Shown piece after piece: positions 17,518-26,297 of a stretch of DNA of 64,000 nt (position 1 is its first letter; each line of letters begins with the position of its first letter). The position numbers and the translations under genes are program-made. The notes beneath the pieces were generated by a model. It saw nothing but the letters and a program-made list of their open reading frames with translations, did no database searches and was not told the DNA's origin. Where the stretch lies: contig NZ_JAHKPZ010000030.1 of NCBI RefSeq assembly GCF_018860825.1, positions 466,934 to 530,933 of the forward strand, written 5' to 3'. Origin of the DNA: Lacinutrix sp. C3R15 (GTDB taxonomy: Bacteria; Bacteroidota; Bacteroidia; Flavobacteriales; Flavobacteriaceae).

Positions 17518-18213
17518 ATGCAACCATACACCTATCTTCTTATAGATTTTGCTTGCATTAGCATTCCTTTTTTAGCTAGTTTTTATAAAAAACACGCGTT
17601 TTACAAAGAGTGGCTACCTTTTTTTAAAGCAAACATAATTATTGCTTTACTATTTATTGTATGGGATTCTATTTTTACAAACATTGGTGTTTGGGGTTTT
17701 AACACAGACTATTTAACAGGCTTTCATATAGGCAATTTACCTATTGAAGAAATTCTATTTTTTATCTGTATTCCGTATTGCTGTGTTTTTACTTTTTTTG
17801 CTTTAAAACATATTATAAAAAAGAATCCTTTAGAAAAAACTGCGTCTGCTTTAAGTTATTTATGTATACTAGTGTTTGGTATAGTAGGGCTTTTACACAC
17901 AGAAAAACTATACACTTCTATTACGCTTTTAAGCACTTCTATTTTCTTGATATATTTAAAAGTTAAAAAAGTAAACCTCTCTTATCATTATTTAACTTTC
18001 TTTTTAATTCTACCTTTCTTTTGTATTAGTAATGGTATACTTACTGGAAGTTTTTTAGTTAAAAAACCAATCGTTTGGTATAATAATGCAGAAAATTTAG
18101 GAGTACGAATAAGTAATATTCCTATTGAAGATTCTATTTATGGTATGCTTCTTATTTTTATGAATATTGAGTTATACCGTTATTTTAAAAACAAAAAAAC
18201 CATTTATAAATAA
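17518..18213 (+). CDS. Fused lycopene cyclase (CrtYc-Yd type)
   Basis: This 231-residue membrane protein of about seven helices consists of two tandem cyclase domains of about 100 residues, like the heterodimeric CrtYc/CrtYd of actinobacteria joined into one chain. Each half has the signature NLPIEE (P75-E78) or NIPIED (P202-D205) at the start of a helix. It closes the ends of lycopene to beta-carotene, the substrate of CrtZ. It is the last gene of the crt run; its final codons lie within the transcription terminator. It is unrelated to the FAD-dependent CrtY. Confidence 0.9.
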   Translation: MQPYTYLLIDFACISIPFLASFYKKHAFYKEWLPFFKANIIIALLFIVWDSIFTNIGVWGFNTDYLTGFHIGNLPIEEILFFICIPYCCVFTFFALKHIIKKNPLEKTASALSYLCILVFGIVGLLHTEKLYTSITLLSTSIFLIYLKVKKVNLSYHYLTFFLILPFFCISNGILTGSFLVKKPIVWYNNAENLGVRISNIPIEDSIYGMLLIFMNIELYRYFKNKKTIYK

Positions 18214-18230
18214 CTTTATAAATGGTTTTT
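18195..18230. terminator. Bidirectional terminator between the crt operon and clpX
   Basis: A perfect 16-bp stem (18195-18210 with 18215-18230, core ACCATTTATAAA) has loop TAAC, an A-run on the left and a T-run on the right. Its left arm forms the last codons of the lycopene cyclase. Confidence 0.85.
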
Positions 18231-18251
18231 TATACTTACAAAAACTAAAAA

Positions 18252-19484
18252 TTAAGAAACAGCCTTTAGTTTTTTAATGGTTGTTTTAGTAAGTTTTTCT
18301 TCTGCATAAGCTTTAGTTACATTTAAACTTTTCTCGTTGCTACCTGGTAATTCAAACATAGCATCTGTTAAAATTTCTTCGCAAAGCGAACGTAAACCAC
18401 GAGCTCCTAACTTATACTCTATTGCTTTATCAACAATAAAATCTAAGGCACCATCTGTAATGCTAAATTCAATATCATCCATTTCAAACAATTTCTTATA
18501 TTGTTTGATGATTGCATTTTTAGGTTGTGTTAAAATAGCTCTTAAGGTTTTTGCATCTAAAGGATCCATGTAAGTTAACACAGGAAGACGACCAATAATT
18601 TCTGGTATCAATCCAAAATCTTTTAAATCTTTAGGTATAATATATTGTAGTAAATGGTTTTGATCTACAACAGTATCACTCATTGATGCGCTATAACCTA
18701 CTGCTTGCATGTTTAATCTTTTAGAGATTACACGTTCTATACCATCAAAAGCTCCTCCAGCTATAAATAGTATATTTTCGGTATTTACTTCAATAAATTT
18801 TTGATCTGGATGCTTACGCCCTCCTTTTGGTGGTACGTTAACAACAGTTCCTTCTAAAAGTTTTAGTAAAGCTTGTTGTACACCTTCACCAGAAACATCA
18901 CGAGTTATAGATGGATTATCACTTTTTCTAGCAATTTTATCTATTTCATCAATAAAAACAATTCCTTTTTCTGCTTTTTCTAGGTTGTAATCTGCAGCCT
19001 GCAATAATCTGGTTAAAATACTCTCTACATCTTCACCAACATAACCAGCTTCTGTTAAAACAGTAGCATCTACAATTGCTAATGGTACGTTTAGCATTTT
19101 AGCAATGGTTTTAGCCATTAAGGTTTTTCCTGTTCCTGTTTGCCCAACCATAATGATATTTGATTTTTGAATCTCGATATCATCATCACTTGGTGGCTGT
19201 AATAACCTTTTGTAGTGGTTATATACTGCAACAGACATTACTTTTTTTGTAGATTCTTGCCCAATTATATATTCGTCTAGAAAGGAATTTATTTTTTGTG
19301 GTTTGCGTAAAACTAATTCTGCAGAAAGGTCACTATTATCTGTTTGCTTAGATTCTTCTATAACAATACCATGTGCCTGCTCAATACAACGATCACATAT
19401 ATGCGCATCTAATCCTGCAATTAATAAATTGGTTTCTGGCTTTTTACGTCCACAAAACGAACACTCTAAATCTTCTTTTGCCAT
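18252..19484 (-). CDS. clpX: ATP-dependent Clp protease ATP-binding subunit ClpX
   Basis: This 410-residue AAA+ unfoldase feeds proteins to ClpP. The N-terminal zinc-binding domain has C8, C11, C30 and C33. Walker A is GQTGTGKT (114-121), Walker B is IVFIDEIDK, and the pore region includes GYVGED and GGRKHPDQ. The loop that docks on ClpP reads VGY where E. coli has IGF. It is transcribed after clpP and tig on the same strand, with 141 bases between clpP and clpX, so partly separate expression is possible. Confidence 0.97.
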   Translation of the reverse strand: MAKEDLECSFCGRKKPETNLLIAGLDAHICDRCIEQAHGIVIEESKQTDNSDLSAELVLRKPQKINSFLDEYIIGQESTKKVMSVAVYNHYKRLLQPPSDDDIEIQKSNIIMVGQTGTGKTLMAKTIAKMLNVPLAIVDATVLTEAGYVGEDVESILTRLLQAADYNLEKAEKGIVFIDEIDKIARKSDNPSITRDVSGEGVQQALLKLLEGTVVNVPPKGGRKHPDQKFIEVNTENILFIAGGAFDGIERVISKRLNMQAVGYSASMSDTVVDQNHLLQYIIPKDLKDFGLIPEIIGRLPVLTYMDPLDAKTLRAILTQPKNAIIKQYKKLFEMDDIEFSITDGALDFIVDKAIEYKLGARGLRSLCEEILTDAMFELPGSNEKSLNVTKAYAEEKLTKTTIKKLKAVS

Positions 19485-19625
19485 TTTTCAAGTTATGAAT
19501 TAAAAATTACGAGTTAAAAGCTTTCACTCTTACTTATAACTTTTACTTAATTTTTTAAATTCAAGAAAACCAACAGTTTTTTTTGATACTACTCAAAACA
19601 ACTTTCATTTTCTACTTGACTATTT

Positions 19626-20300
19626 TTAGCTTCTAACTAAAATCTCATCAATCATTCCGTACTCTTTAGCTTTATCAGCTTTCATCCAGTAGTCACGGTC
19701 ACTATCTGCATACACTTTGTCGTAATCCTGCCCAGAATGTTTACTAATAATATTATAAAGTTCTTCTTTTAATATTAAAATTTCACGAGCAGTAATTTCT
19801 ATATCACTAGCTTGCCCTTGTGCACCACCTAAAGGTTGGTGAATCATAACACGCGAATGTGTTAAACCACTACGTTTTCCTTTTTGTCCTGCACATAATA
19901 AAACAGCTCCCATTGATGCTGCCATTCCTGTACAAATAGTTGCAACGTCTGGCTTAATAAATTGCATGGTATCATAAATACCTAGTCCTGCATATACACT
20001 TCCTCCTGGAGAGTTTATATATATTTGAATATCTTTATTAGCATCTGTACTTTCTAAGAACAATAATTGTGCCTGAATGATATTAGCAACTTGGTCATTA
20101 ATACCTGTTCCTAAAAAAATGATTCTATCCATCATTAAACGCGAAAACACATCAAAAATAGCGATGTTCATTTGGCGTTCTTCAATTATATTTGGTGTCA
20201 AGTTAGTTGGGTACATGCTACTAATAATCTTGTTATAGTAGGTACTGCTAATTCCTTGATCTTTTATTGCGAATTTTTCGAATTCTTTTCCGTAATCCAT
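19626..20300 (-). CDS. clpP: ATP-dependent Clp protease proteolytic subunit ClpP
   Basis: This 224-residue serine protease forms the double-ring chamber that works with ClpX. The catalytic triad is S129 (GMAASMGA), H154 (VMIHQPLGG) and D203 (SDRDYW). The [16 protein letters not shown] substrate-channel segment (about 96-111) is intact. The N-terminal stretch of about 45 residues before the mature-like core may be a propeptide. A hairpin separates it from tig upstream. Confidence 0.97.
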   Translation of the reverse strand: MDYGKEFEKFAIKDQGISSTYYNKIISSMYPTNLTPNIIEERQMNIAIFDVFSRLMMDRIIFLGTGINDQVANIIQAQLLFLESTDANKDIQIYINSPGGSVYAGLGIYDTMQFIKPDVATICTGMAASMGAVLLCAGQKGKRSGLTHSRVMIHQPLGGAQGQASDIEITAREILILKEELYNIISKHSGQDYDKVYADSDRDYWMKADKAKEYGMIDEILVRS

Positions 20301-20330
20301 ATGTTGATATAAAAATTATAGTTATTAAAA

Positions 20331-20360
20331 AGGCGTTAAAACGTAAAAGTTTCAACGCCT
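20331..20360 (-). terminator. Likely terminator between tig and clpP
   Basis: AGGCGTT pairs with AACGCCT, extended by AAAC/GTTT after one mismatch, around loop GTAAAA. The minus-strand continuation is TTTTAATAAC, a short T-run. It would reduce read-through from tig into clpP. Confidence 0.5.
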
Positions 20361-20428
20361 AAATATAAGGATTTATTCTTTAAAATTATGTTAACACTTT
20401 AATAAGCCAAGTGTACTAATTTTACCTC

Positions 20429-21757
20429 TTATTTATCTCCGTAAACTTCTTTTACAAAGTCTTCGTAAGTTAATTCTTTAGTTTTAATATTAGCTTTTTC
20501 TTTATAGACATCTAACAATCTTTGGCTAATAATTTGCTCTGATATTTTTCGCGCTTCCTCTTGGTTAGATAGTACACGAGCAGCAATATCATCAAGTTCT
20601 TTTTCTGAAGGGTTCATTTGCCCAAATTGAGCCATTTGCATTCTAATCATGTTTTTAGCATGCCCTTGAATTTCTTCTAAAGTTACTTGTATTTTATTGT
20701 CTGTAATTAGTTTCCCTTCAATTAACTGGTAACGTAAGCTTTTTTCAGATTTTTCGTATTCTTCTTTTGCTTGGTCTTCTGTTAATGGTTGCTCACCTGC
20801 TGTTTGCATCCATTTTTGTAAAAATGCTGCTGGTAAATCAAATTTAGTATTCTCTACTAAGTATTCTGTTACGTCATTTAAAAGCTTTTGATCACCTTGT
20901 TGCACGAATTGTTTTTCGGCATCTTCTTTAATCTTTTCTTTTAATTCTGATACAGAGGTTACACTACCATCTGCAAATAATTTATTAAACAATTCTTGGT
21001 CTAAATCTGCAAGCTCGCGTTTGTTAATTTCTGTAATGGTAAAAGTTACTTCAATATCTAAACCATGTGCATCATCATGTTGTATTTTTAACGCATGCAT
21101 TAATTCATGATCATCACTATATAGCCCTTTTGTTTTTAAGGTAATTACATCTCCAACTTTAGCACCAACAAATTTCTTAGCATTTGCTGCTCCTTTAAAT
21201 TTATCTAAAGTTAAAGTTACTGTATTTTCAATTTCTTTTTCTTCATTTTTAAAAGTTCCAGTAATTTCACTGTCTTTTTCAACTTCGGTTTGCGAAATTA
21301 ATTTACCATATTGTTTCTGGATATTAACAACTTGATCATCAATCATTTTATCTCCAGCAACAATGTTATAATGTGTTATTGCTTTTTTACTTTTTAAGTC
21401 TACATCAAATTCTGGTGCTAAACCTAGTTCGAATTCAAAAGAGAAATCTTCTGCATCCCAATTTATTTCTTCTTGCACTTTTGGTAATGGTTGCCCTAAA
21501 ACATCTAACTTTTCTTCTGTTAAATATTTATTTAAAGCATCTTGTAAAAGTTTGTTTACCTCATCTACTAAAACGGCTTTACCATATTGTTTCTTAACCA
21601 TTCCCATTGGTACGTGACCTTTTCTAAATCCAGGAATGTTAGCAGTTTTTCTGTAATCTGTTAAGATTTTTTCAATTTTATCGCTATAATCTTCTTTTGC
21701 GATATCTACTTTTACTACTGCATTTAATGCATCAATGTTTTCTCTTGTAATATTCAT
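20429..21757 (-). CDS. tig: Trigger factor
   Basis: This 442-residue ribosome-associated chaperone binds nascent chains at the exit tunnel. The N-terminal domain has the ribosome-docking signature IPGFRKGHVPMGMVKKQYG (about 41-59). The middle peptidyl-prolyl isomerase-like domain (about 145-235) is strongly diverged, and the C-terminal helical arms follow. The start is MNITRENIDA at 21757; an upstream in-frame ATG adds seven hydrophobic residues unlikely to belong. It lies upstream of clpP-clpX as in many bacteria, with its own clear promoter. Confidence 0.95.
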   Translation of the reverse strand: MNITRENIDALNAVVKVDIAKEDYSDKIEKILTDYRKTANIPGFRKGHVPMGMVKKQYGKAVLVDEVNKLLQDALNKYLTEEKLDVLGQPLPKVQEEINWDAEDFSFEFELGLAPEFDVDLKSKKAITHYNIVAGDKMIDDQVVNIQKQYGKLISQTEVEKDSEITGTFKNEEKEIENTVTLTLDKFKGAANAKKFVGAKVGDVITLKTKGLYSDDHELMHALKIQHDDAHGLDIEVTFTITEINKRELADLDQELFNKLFADGSVTSVSELKEKIKEDAEKQFVQQGDQKLLNDVTEYLVENTKFDLPAAFLQKWMQTAGEQPLTEDQAKEEYEKSEKSLRYQLIEGKLITDNKIQVTLEEIQGHAKNMIRMQMAQFGQMNPSEKELDDIAARVLSNQEEARKISEQIISQRLLDVYKEKANIKTKELTYEDFVKEVYGDK

Positions 21758-21883
21758 TATAAATGATATAAAGCCCAAAATAGGGCATTTAACACTAGTT
21801 TAGATTTCCATTTTCACGGAAAACCATTTTAATAGATTTATAAAAAGTGTTTCTTTTTATTGTTTTTCTATTAAAAAGGAGTG

Positions 21884-21914
21884 CAAAAATACTACTTTTT
21901 TACTCTACAACAAA
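21884..21914 (-). promoter_or_regulatory. Bacteroidota-type promoter of tig
   Basis: On the minus strand TTTG (21914-21911) is followed after 19 bases by TATTTTTG (21891-21884), an exact consensus match. The leader would be about 120 bases and contains a small AGCCC/GGGCA hairpin near 21771-21788. Confidence 0.7.
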
Positions 21915-21944
21915 GTTTTTAACGTATTGAAAACAAGCCTGCTT

Positions 21945-22286
21945 TTAATCTTGTTTTAAAAAAGATTGCAAGAAAGATTGCAAGATGCTTAAAAGCACAC
22001 TAAAAAGCATTGCTACCCAGAAGCTATCTACGTAAAAACCATCTATAAATTTATCTGCTAAAAGTATAATACATGCATTAATAACAAACATAAATAAACC
22101 TAAAGTTACAATGGTAATAGGTAAGGTTAAAACAACTAAAACCGGTTTTACAATTAAGTTTAAAATAGATAGTACTAAAGCAACAACCACAGCTGTTGCA
22201 TAGCCATTTACGTTTACACCATTTAAAACATTTGCTAAAACAAAAACAGCAATAGCATTTAAAAGTAGTCTAATAATTAAATTCAT
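21945..22286 (-). CDS. Four-helix membrane protein of the phage-holin-IV-like family
   Basis: This 113-residue hydrophobic protein has four predicted membrane helices (about 2-22, 28-50, 54-76 and 85-108). The pattern NLIIRLLLNAIAVFVLANVL and SILNLIVKPVLVVLTLPITI matches the family named after mycobacterial phage holin superfamily IV (YvlD-like). These are chromosomal proteins of unknown function, and no phage genes are nearby. It lies 27 bases downstream of the alpha/beta hydrolase gene and probably shares its transcript. Confidence 0.8.
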   Translation of the reverse strand: MNLIIRLLLNAIAVFVLANVLNGVNVNGYATAVVVALVLSILNLIVKPVLVVLTLPITIVTLGLFMFVINACIILLADKFIDGFYVDSFWVAMLFSVLLSILQSFLQSFLKQD

Positions 22287-22313
22287 AGTCTTTCTTTTTT
22301 AGGTTAGTAAGTA

Positions 22314-23084
22314 TTAATTAGTTACAAAATATATCACAGCTTTATAAAAATCTTCAGGGTTTTCTGCATGCAACCAATGTCCTGCATTAGCAATGGTTGT
22401 AATTTGTGCTGTTGGAAAATGCCTTGTAATTAAAGCTTCGTCTTGTAATGCAATATATTCGCTTCTATCTCCACGAAGAAACAAGGTGTCTTTAATAAAT
22501 TTTGCATGTATAGGTAATGCTTCGCCAACTTCGCTAACATTATTTTTTAAAACCTCTAGATTTATACGCAGAGCTAGTTTTCCTTTTTCAATCCAATATA
22601 AATTTTTAAGTAAAAATTGTCTGGTTCCAAAATCGGAAACATAATTAGACAATTCTTTATCTGCTGCTCCTCTAGATTTTAATTCTTCAAAATTTAAACT
22701 ACTTAAACCTTCTAAAATAGCATCATGATGTACTGGGTAAAATCTTGGTGAAATATCTGCTACAATTAATTTAGAAACTAGTTCTGGATATTCTGTAGCA
22801 AAAAGCATGGCTGTTTTTCCTCCCATAGAATGCCCTAATAAAATTATATCTTCTAGGTTCTGGTCTTTACAATAACACTTTAGGTCTTCTACTAAAACAT
22901 CATAATTAAAAAGTGCATCATGAAAACTTCTGCCATGATTACGTTGGTCTACCAAATGCACTTGAAAACCAGCTGCACTAAATTGAGTACCTAGTGTTTT
23001 CCAGTTATCACTCATTCCTAAAAAACCATGAAGAATTATAAATGGTTTTCCTTCTCCTATAATATTAGAATATAATGTTGCCAA
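22314..23084 (-). CDS. Alpha/beta-fold hydrolase, YbfF-like esterase
   Basis: This 256-residue alpha/beta hydrolase has the nucleophile elbow LLGHSMGGKTAM (Ser near residue 88). The oxyanion HGFLG motif is near residue 19 and the catalytic His is in GHWLHAENP near residue 238. The sequence is close to the YbfF-type acyl esterases. There is no signal peptide, so it is cytoplasmic. The natural substrate is not known. It lies between pdxJ and the four-helix membrane protein gene, all on the minus strand. Confidence 0.88.
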   Translation of the reverse strand: MATLYSNIIGEGKPFIILHGFLGMSDNWKTLGTQFSAAGFQVHLVDQRNHGRSFHDALFNYDVLVEDLKCYCKDQNLEDIILLGHSMGGKTAMLFATEYPELVSKLIVADISPRFYPVHHDAILEGLSSLNFEELKSRGAADKELSNYVSDFGTRQFLLKNLYWIEKGKLALRINLEVLKNNVSEVGEALPIHAKFIKDTLFLRGDRSEYIALQDEALITRHFPTAQITTIANAGHWLHAENPEDFYKAVIYFVTN

Positions 23085-23168
23085 TGTTTTATTAATTTAA
23101 TAAGATTTAGTTTGCGTGCAACCCAAACATTTATTGATTTTTTTAACTCTTTACAGCTAGAAAAATGT

Positions 23169-23882
23169 TTATTTTAGTTTTTGTAAATACATTTGTATTA
23201 CGTTTTCTACACCAAGATAAAGGCTTTCAGAAATTAGTGCATGCCCAATAGAAACCTCTAATAAACCAGAAATATTTTCTTTAAAGAATTTTATATTATC
23301 TAAAGATAAATCATGCCCTGCATTTATACCTAAACCTAAGGTATTACTTAACTCTGCACATGCGGCATATGGCTTAATAGCATCGTAATTTCCTAAACCA
23401 TACTGGTGTGCAAAAGCTTCAGTGTACAATTCTATTCTATCTGTTCCAGTTTCTTTAGCTCCTTCTATTTGTGCTACATCTGGATCTACAAAAATTGAGG
23501 TTCTAATTCCGTTGGCTTTAAATTCTTTAATTACTTCAACTAAAAAATCTTTATGCTTAATGGTATCCCAGCCTGCATTACTAGTAATAGCATCTACGCT
23601 ATCTGGAACCAATGTAACTTGTGTTGGTTTAATAGCTAAAACCATATCTATAAATTTAGGAATAGGGTTTCCTTCAATATTATATTCTGTGTATACTTCA
23701 GGTTTTAAATCGTACGCATCCTGGTAGCGAATATGCCTTTCGTCTGGTCTTGGGTGAATAGTTACACCTTCTGCTCCAAAACGCTGCACGTCTTTAGCAA
23801 ATTGTACTACATTAGGCAAATCTCCTCCTCGTGAATTTCTTAAAGTAGCTATCTTATTAATATTTACACTTAATTTTGTCAT
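23169..23882 (-). CDS. pdxJ: Pyridoxine 5'-phosphate synthase PdxJ
   Basis: This 237-residue TIM-barrel enzyme closes the pyridoxine ring from 1-deoxyxylulose 5-phosphate and aminoacetone phosphate. Family motifs are VNINKIATLRNSRGGDLPNV at the start, GVTIHPRPDERHI (about 36-48), QVTLVPDS, and GLGINAGHDLSLDNI near residue 190. Length is normal. A -7-like TATTTTTG is seen on the minus strand at 23909-23902. No other B6 genes are close. Confidence 0.96.
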   Translation of the reverse strand: MTKLSVNINKIATLRNSRGGDLPNVVQFAKDVQRFGAEGVTIHPRPDERHIRYQDAYDLKPEVYTEYNIEGNPIPKFIDMVLAIKPTQVTLVPDSVDAITSNAGWDTIKHKDFLVEVIKEFKANGIRTSIFVDPDVAQIEGAKETGTDRIELYTEAFAHQYGLGNYDAIKPYAACAELSNTLGLGINAGHDLSLDNIKFFKENISGLLEVSIGHALISESLYLGVENVIQMYLQKLK

Positions 23883-23974
23883 TCTTTAACGTATTATAGT
23901 ACAAAAATACAAACTAGAACAGGCTTATTGACTATTTTTTTGATTAATTTGCAGAAGCTAAAAAGAAGAATAAA

Positions 23975-24634
23975 ATGAATCTTTCTAATTATATAATAAA
24001 CGACATTAAACCACCTACATTAACCAATAGTGTACGTGATTTACAGGTGCTATTTCAACAACTTACTTATTCTCATATTCCTATTAAAAACGAAGAAGGT
24101 GTATATTTAGGTTGTATTTCTGAAACAGACATTCATTGTTTTGAAACTACAAAACTGGTAAAAGACATCCTCTATTCTGCAGAAGGTTTTTTTGTGAGAG
24201 AAGACACAAACTGGCTAGATACCTTAGAAGCATTTGCACAAAATGCAACTAACATTATGCCTATTTTAAATAAAAAAAACAACTACATAGGCTATTATGA
24301 ACTGAAAGACATTATTAGTTTATTTAATGAAACCCCATTTTTCTCTGAAGCTGGAGCAATATTAATAATAGAAAAAGGCTTAACAGATTATTCTTTTAGC
24401 GAAATAAGCCAAATAGTAGAGTCTAACAACGGAAAATTACTAGGTGCTTTTGTTTCTAAAATAGAAAATGATATTGCAGAAATAACGCTAAAAATAGGAA
24501 ATACAGGACTAAACGACATCATGCAAACTTTTAGAAGATATAGTTATAATGTTGTTTCTGGACATGAAGAAGACAGCTATATGGAAAGTTTAAAAGAACG
24601 ATCAGACTACCTTAACAAATATCTAAACATGTAA
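23975..24634 (+). CDS. CBS-domain protein with ACT-like C-terminus (AcuB-like)
   Basis: This 219-residue cytoplasmic protein has a CBS pair (about 1-120) with LTYSHIPIKNEEGVYLGCISETD and NIMPILNKKNNYIGYYELKDII. Residues about 128-195 look like an ACT fold (LIIEKGLTDYSFSEISQIVE). That order matches AcuB-type regulators, whose ligands are adenosyl compounds. It ends one base before nadK, so the two are almost certainly co-translated. A role in tuning NAD(P) supply by sensing adenylates is an inference from this linkage. Confidence 0.82.
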   Translation: MNLSNYIINDIKPPTLTNSVRDLQVLFQQLTYSHIPIKNEEGVYLGCISETDIHCFETTKLVKDILYSAEGFFVREDTNWLDTLEAFAQNATNIMPILNKKNNYIGYYELKDIISLFNETPFFSEAGAILIIEKGLTDYSFSEISQIVESNNGKLLGAFVSKIENDIAEITLKIGNTGLNDIMQTFRRYSYNVVSGHEEDSYMESLKERSDYLNKYLNM

Positions 24635-24635
24635 T

Positions 24636-25505
24636 ATGAAGATAGCTATCTACAGTCAATATTATCCTGAAAAGTCGTTTGATGCATTTCATCATTTATT
24701 ACAAATACTTTTAAACGAAAAAGCAGAAATTTTTATAGAAGAAGCATTTTTAAGCCATTTTAAAACCTTAAAAAACACCTCTATAAAACCATTTACAGAA
24801 CTAGATAAAAGTTTTAACCTGCTAATAAGTATTGGTGGAGATGGTACCATTTTAAGAGCTATAACTTACCTCAAAGATTTAGGCATACCTATAGTAGGTA
24901 TAAACACAGGCCGCTTAGGTTTTTTATCTACCATACAAACAAATGACATTGAAGCTGCTATTAAAAATATTTTAAACAAAAATTATAAAATATCAGAACG
25001 TAGTTTATTAAGTATTGAAACACTACCAGAAAACAACAAAATTAAAGAAACAAATTTTGCGCTAAATGAAATTGCAATAAGCAGAAAAAACACCACCTCA
25101 ATGATTACTGTAGACACCAAACTTAACAATGAGTATTTAACCTCTTATTGGAGTGATGGTTTAATAATATCTACACCAACAGGATCTACAGGCTATTCCT
25201 TAAGTTGTGGCGGACCAGTAATAACTCCAGACACCAATAGTTTTGTATTAACACCTATTGCACCTCATAATTTAAGCGCAAGACCTTTGGTAATACCTGA
25301 CTCTACAGAAATAGAATTAAAAGTAGATGGTAGAGAAGAACAACATTTAGTATCTTTAGATTCTAGAATTGCAACATTAAATAACAATACTATAATAAAA
25401 ATAAAAAAAGCACCATTTACTATTAAAATGTTAGAATTGGTAGAAGAAAGTTTTTTAGATACACTCAGAAAAAAACTACTTTGGGGAGAAGATAAACGAA
25501 ATTAA
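24636..25505 (+). CDS. nadK: NAD kinase
   Basis: This 289-residue enzyme phosphorylates NAD to NADP. The catalytic GGDGT motif is at 67-71 (ISIGGDGTILRA). The NAD-binding TPTGSTGYSLSCGGPV stretch is near residue 182, followed by TPIAPHNLSARPLVIPD. Length is normal. It follows the CBS gene by one base and is followed by an envelope gene run (DUF6089, uppS, bamA). Confidence 0.97.
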   Translation: MKIAIYSQYYPEKSFDAFHHLLQILLNEKAEIFIEEAFLSHFKTLKNTSIKPFTELDKSFNLLISIGGDGTILRAITYLKDLGIPIVGINTGRLGFLSTIQTNDIEAAIKNILNKNYKISERSLLSIETLPENNKIKETNFALNEIAISRKNTTSMITVDTKLNNEYLTSYWSDGLIISTPTGSTGYSLSCGGPVITPDTNSFVLTPIAPHNLSARPLVIPDSTEIELKVDGREEQHLVSLDSRIATLNNNTIIKIKKAPFTIKMLELVEESFLDTLRKKLLWGEDKRN

Positions 25506-25579
25506 ACAATATTTCAACCGAAAAACTGTTTAATTCACATACAATTTGCTTCAAATTGTTATTGGCCAATCTTATTTAT

Positions 25580-25587
25580 TATATTTG
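25580..25587 (+). promoter_or_regulatory. -7 promoter element (TATATTTG) of the DUF6089-uppS-bamA run
   Basis: TATATTTG matches TAnnTTTG exactly and lies 17 bases before the DUF6089 start. A TTG at 25556-25558 precedes it by 21 bases, a little more than the usual spacing. Confidence 0.5.
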
Positions 25588-25604
25588 CAAACTTTTAATC
25601 GTAT

Positions 25605-26297
25605 ATGAGGTACTTTATTATTATTCTAATCAGCGCTTTAACTTTTCAGCTAACGCAAGCACAAACTTATGAAATAGGTTTGTATGCAGGAGGCAGTAAT
25701 TTTATAGGTGATGTTGGTGCTACCAACTACATATCGCCAAACAAGCCTGCAATTGGTGGTATTTTTAAATGGAATAGAAGCGCAAGACACTCTTTTAGAT
25801 TTTCATTAATTTACACAGAATTAGAGGCTTTAGACAGCAAATCTGATGACCCAAGAAGAATAGAAAGAGATTACAAATTTACAAATCCTATAATTGAAGC
25901 TTCTGTAGGTTTAGAATTTACTTTCTTTGATTTTAATTTACATAGCAGAAAAACAAACGCTACTCCTTATTTATATACAGGAATAACCGTTGCCAAACAC
26001 GACAACTTTCATTTTAGTAATAGTGGCGAACTAATAGACGATCAAACCTCAAGTTTAGCTTATGGCCTACCAATGGTTTTAGGATATAAATTTCAAATAG
26101 CACAAAAGTTTATACTTGCAGCAGAAATTGGTGCACGCTACACTTTTACCGATGAAATTGATGGTAGTGTACCAGATGCAGAAGAAGCATATGACAGAGC
26201 TGCTTTTGGAAATTTAAATAATAATGACTGGTATATGTTTACTGGTATTACATTAACTTACACTTTTGGTGAAACACCATGTTATTGTTCATTTTAA
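25605..26297 (+). CDS. DUF6089-type outer-membrane beta-barrel protein
   Basis: This 230-residue exported protein has a signal peptide (about 1-20, ending LTQAQ) and alternating amphipathic strands typical of small outer-membrane barrels. Examples are YEIGLYAGGSNFIGDVG, HSFRFSLIYTELEA and the last strand WYMFTGITLTYTFGE. The family is found next to uppS and bamA in many Bacteroidota and has no known function. The uppS ATG immediately follows its stop codon, so expression is coupled. Its constant place before bamA suggests a role in, or dependence on, envelope assembly (inference). Confidence 0.8.
   Translation: MRYFIIILISALTFQLTQAQTYEIGLYAGGSNFIGDVGATNYISPNKPAIGGIFKWNRSARHSFRFSLIYTELEALDSKSDDPRRIERDYKFTNPIIEASVGLEFTFFDFNLHSRKTNATPYLYTGITVAKHDNFHFSNSGELIDDQTSSLAYGLPMVLGYKFQIAQKFILAAEIGARYTFTDEIDGSVPDAEEAYDRAAFGNLNNNDWYMFTGITLTYTFGETPCYCSF

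Noticed and set aside
21945-22286. Evidence of a prophage from the phage-holin-like protein
   Set aside because: The family is named after a phage protein but is a normal chromosomal membrane protein; no phage genes are nearby.
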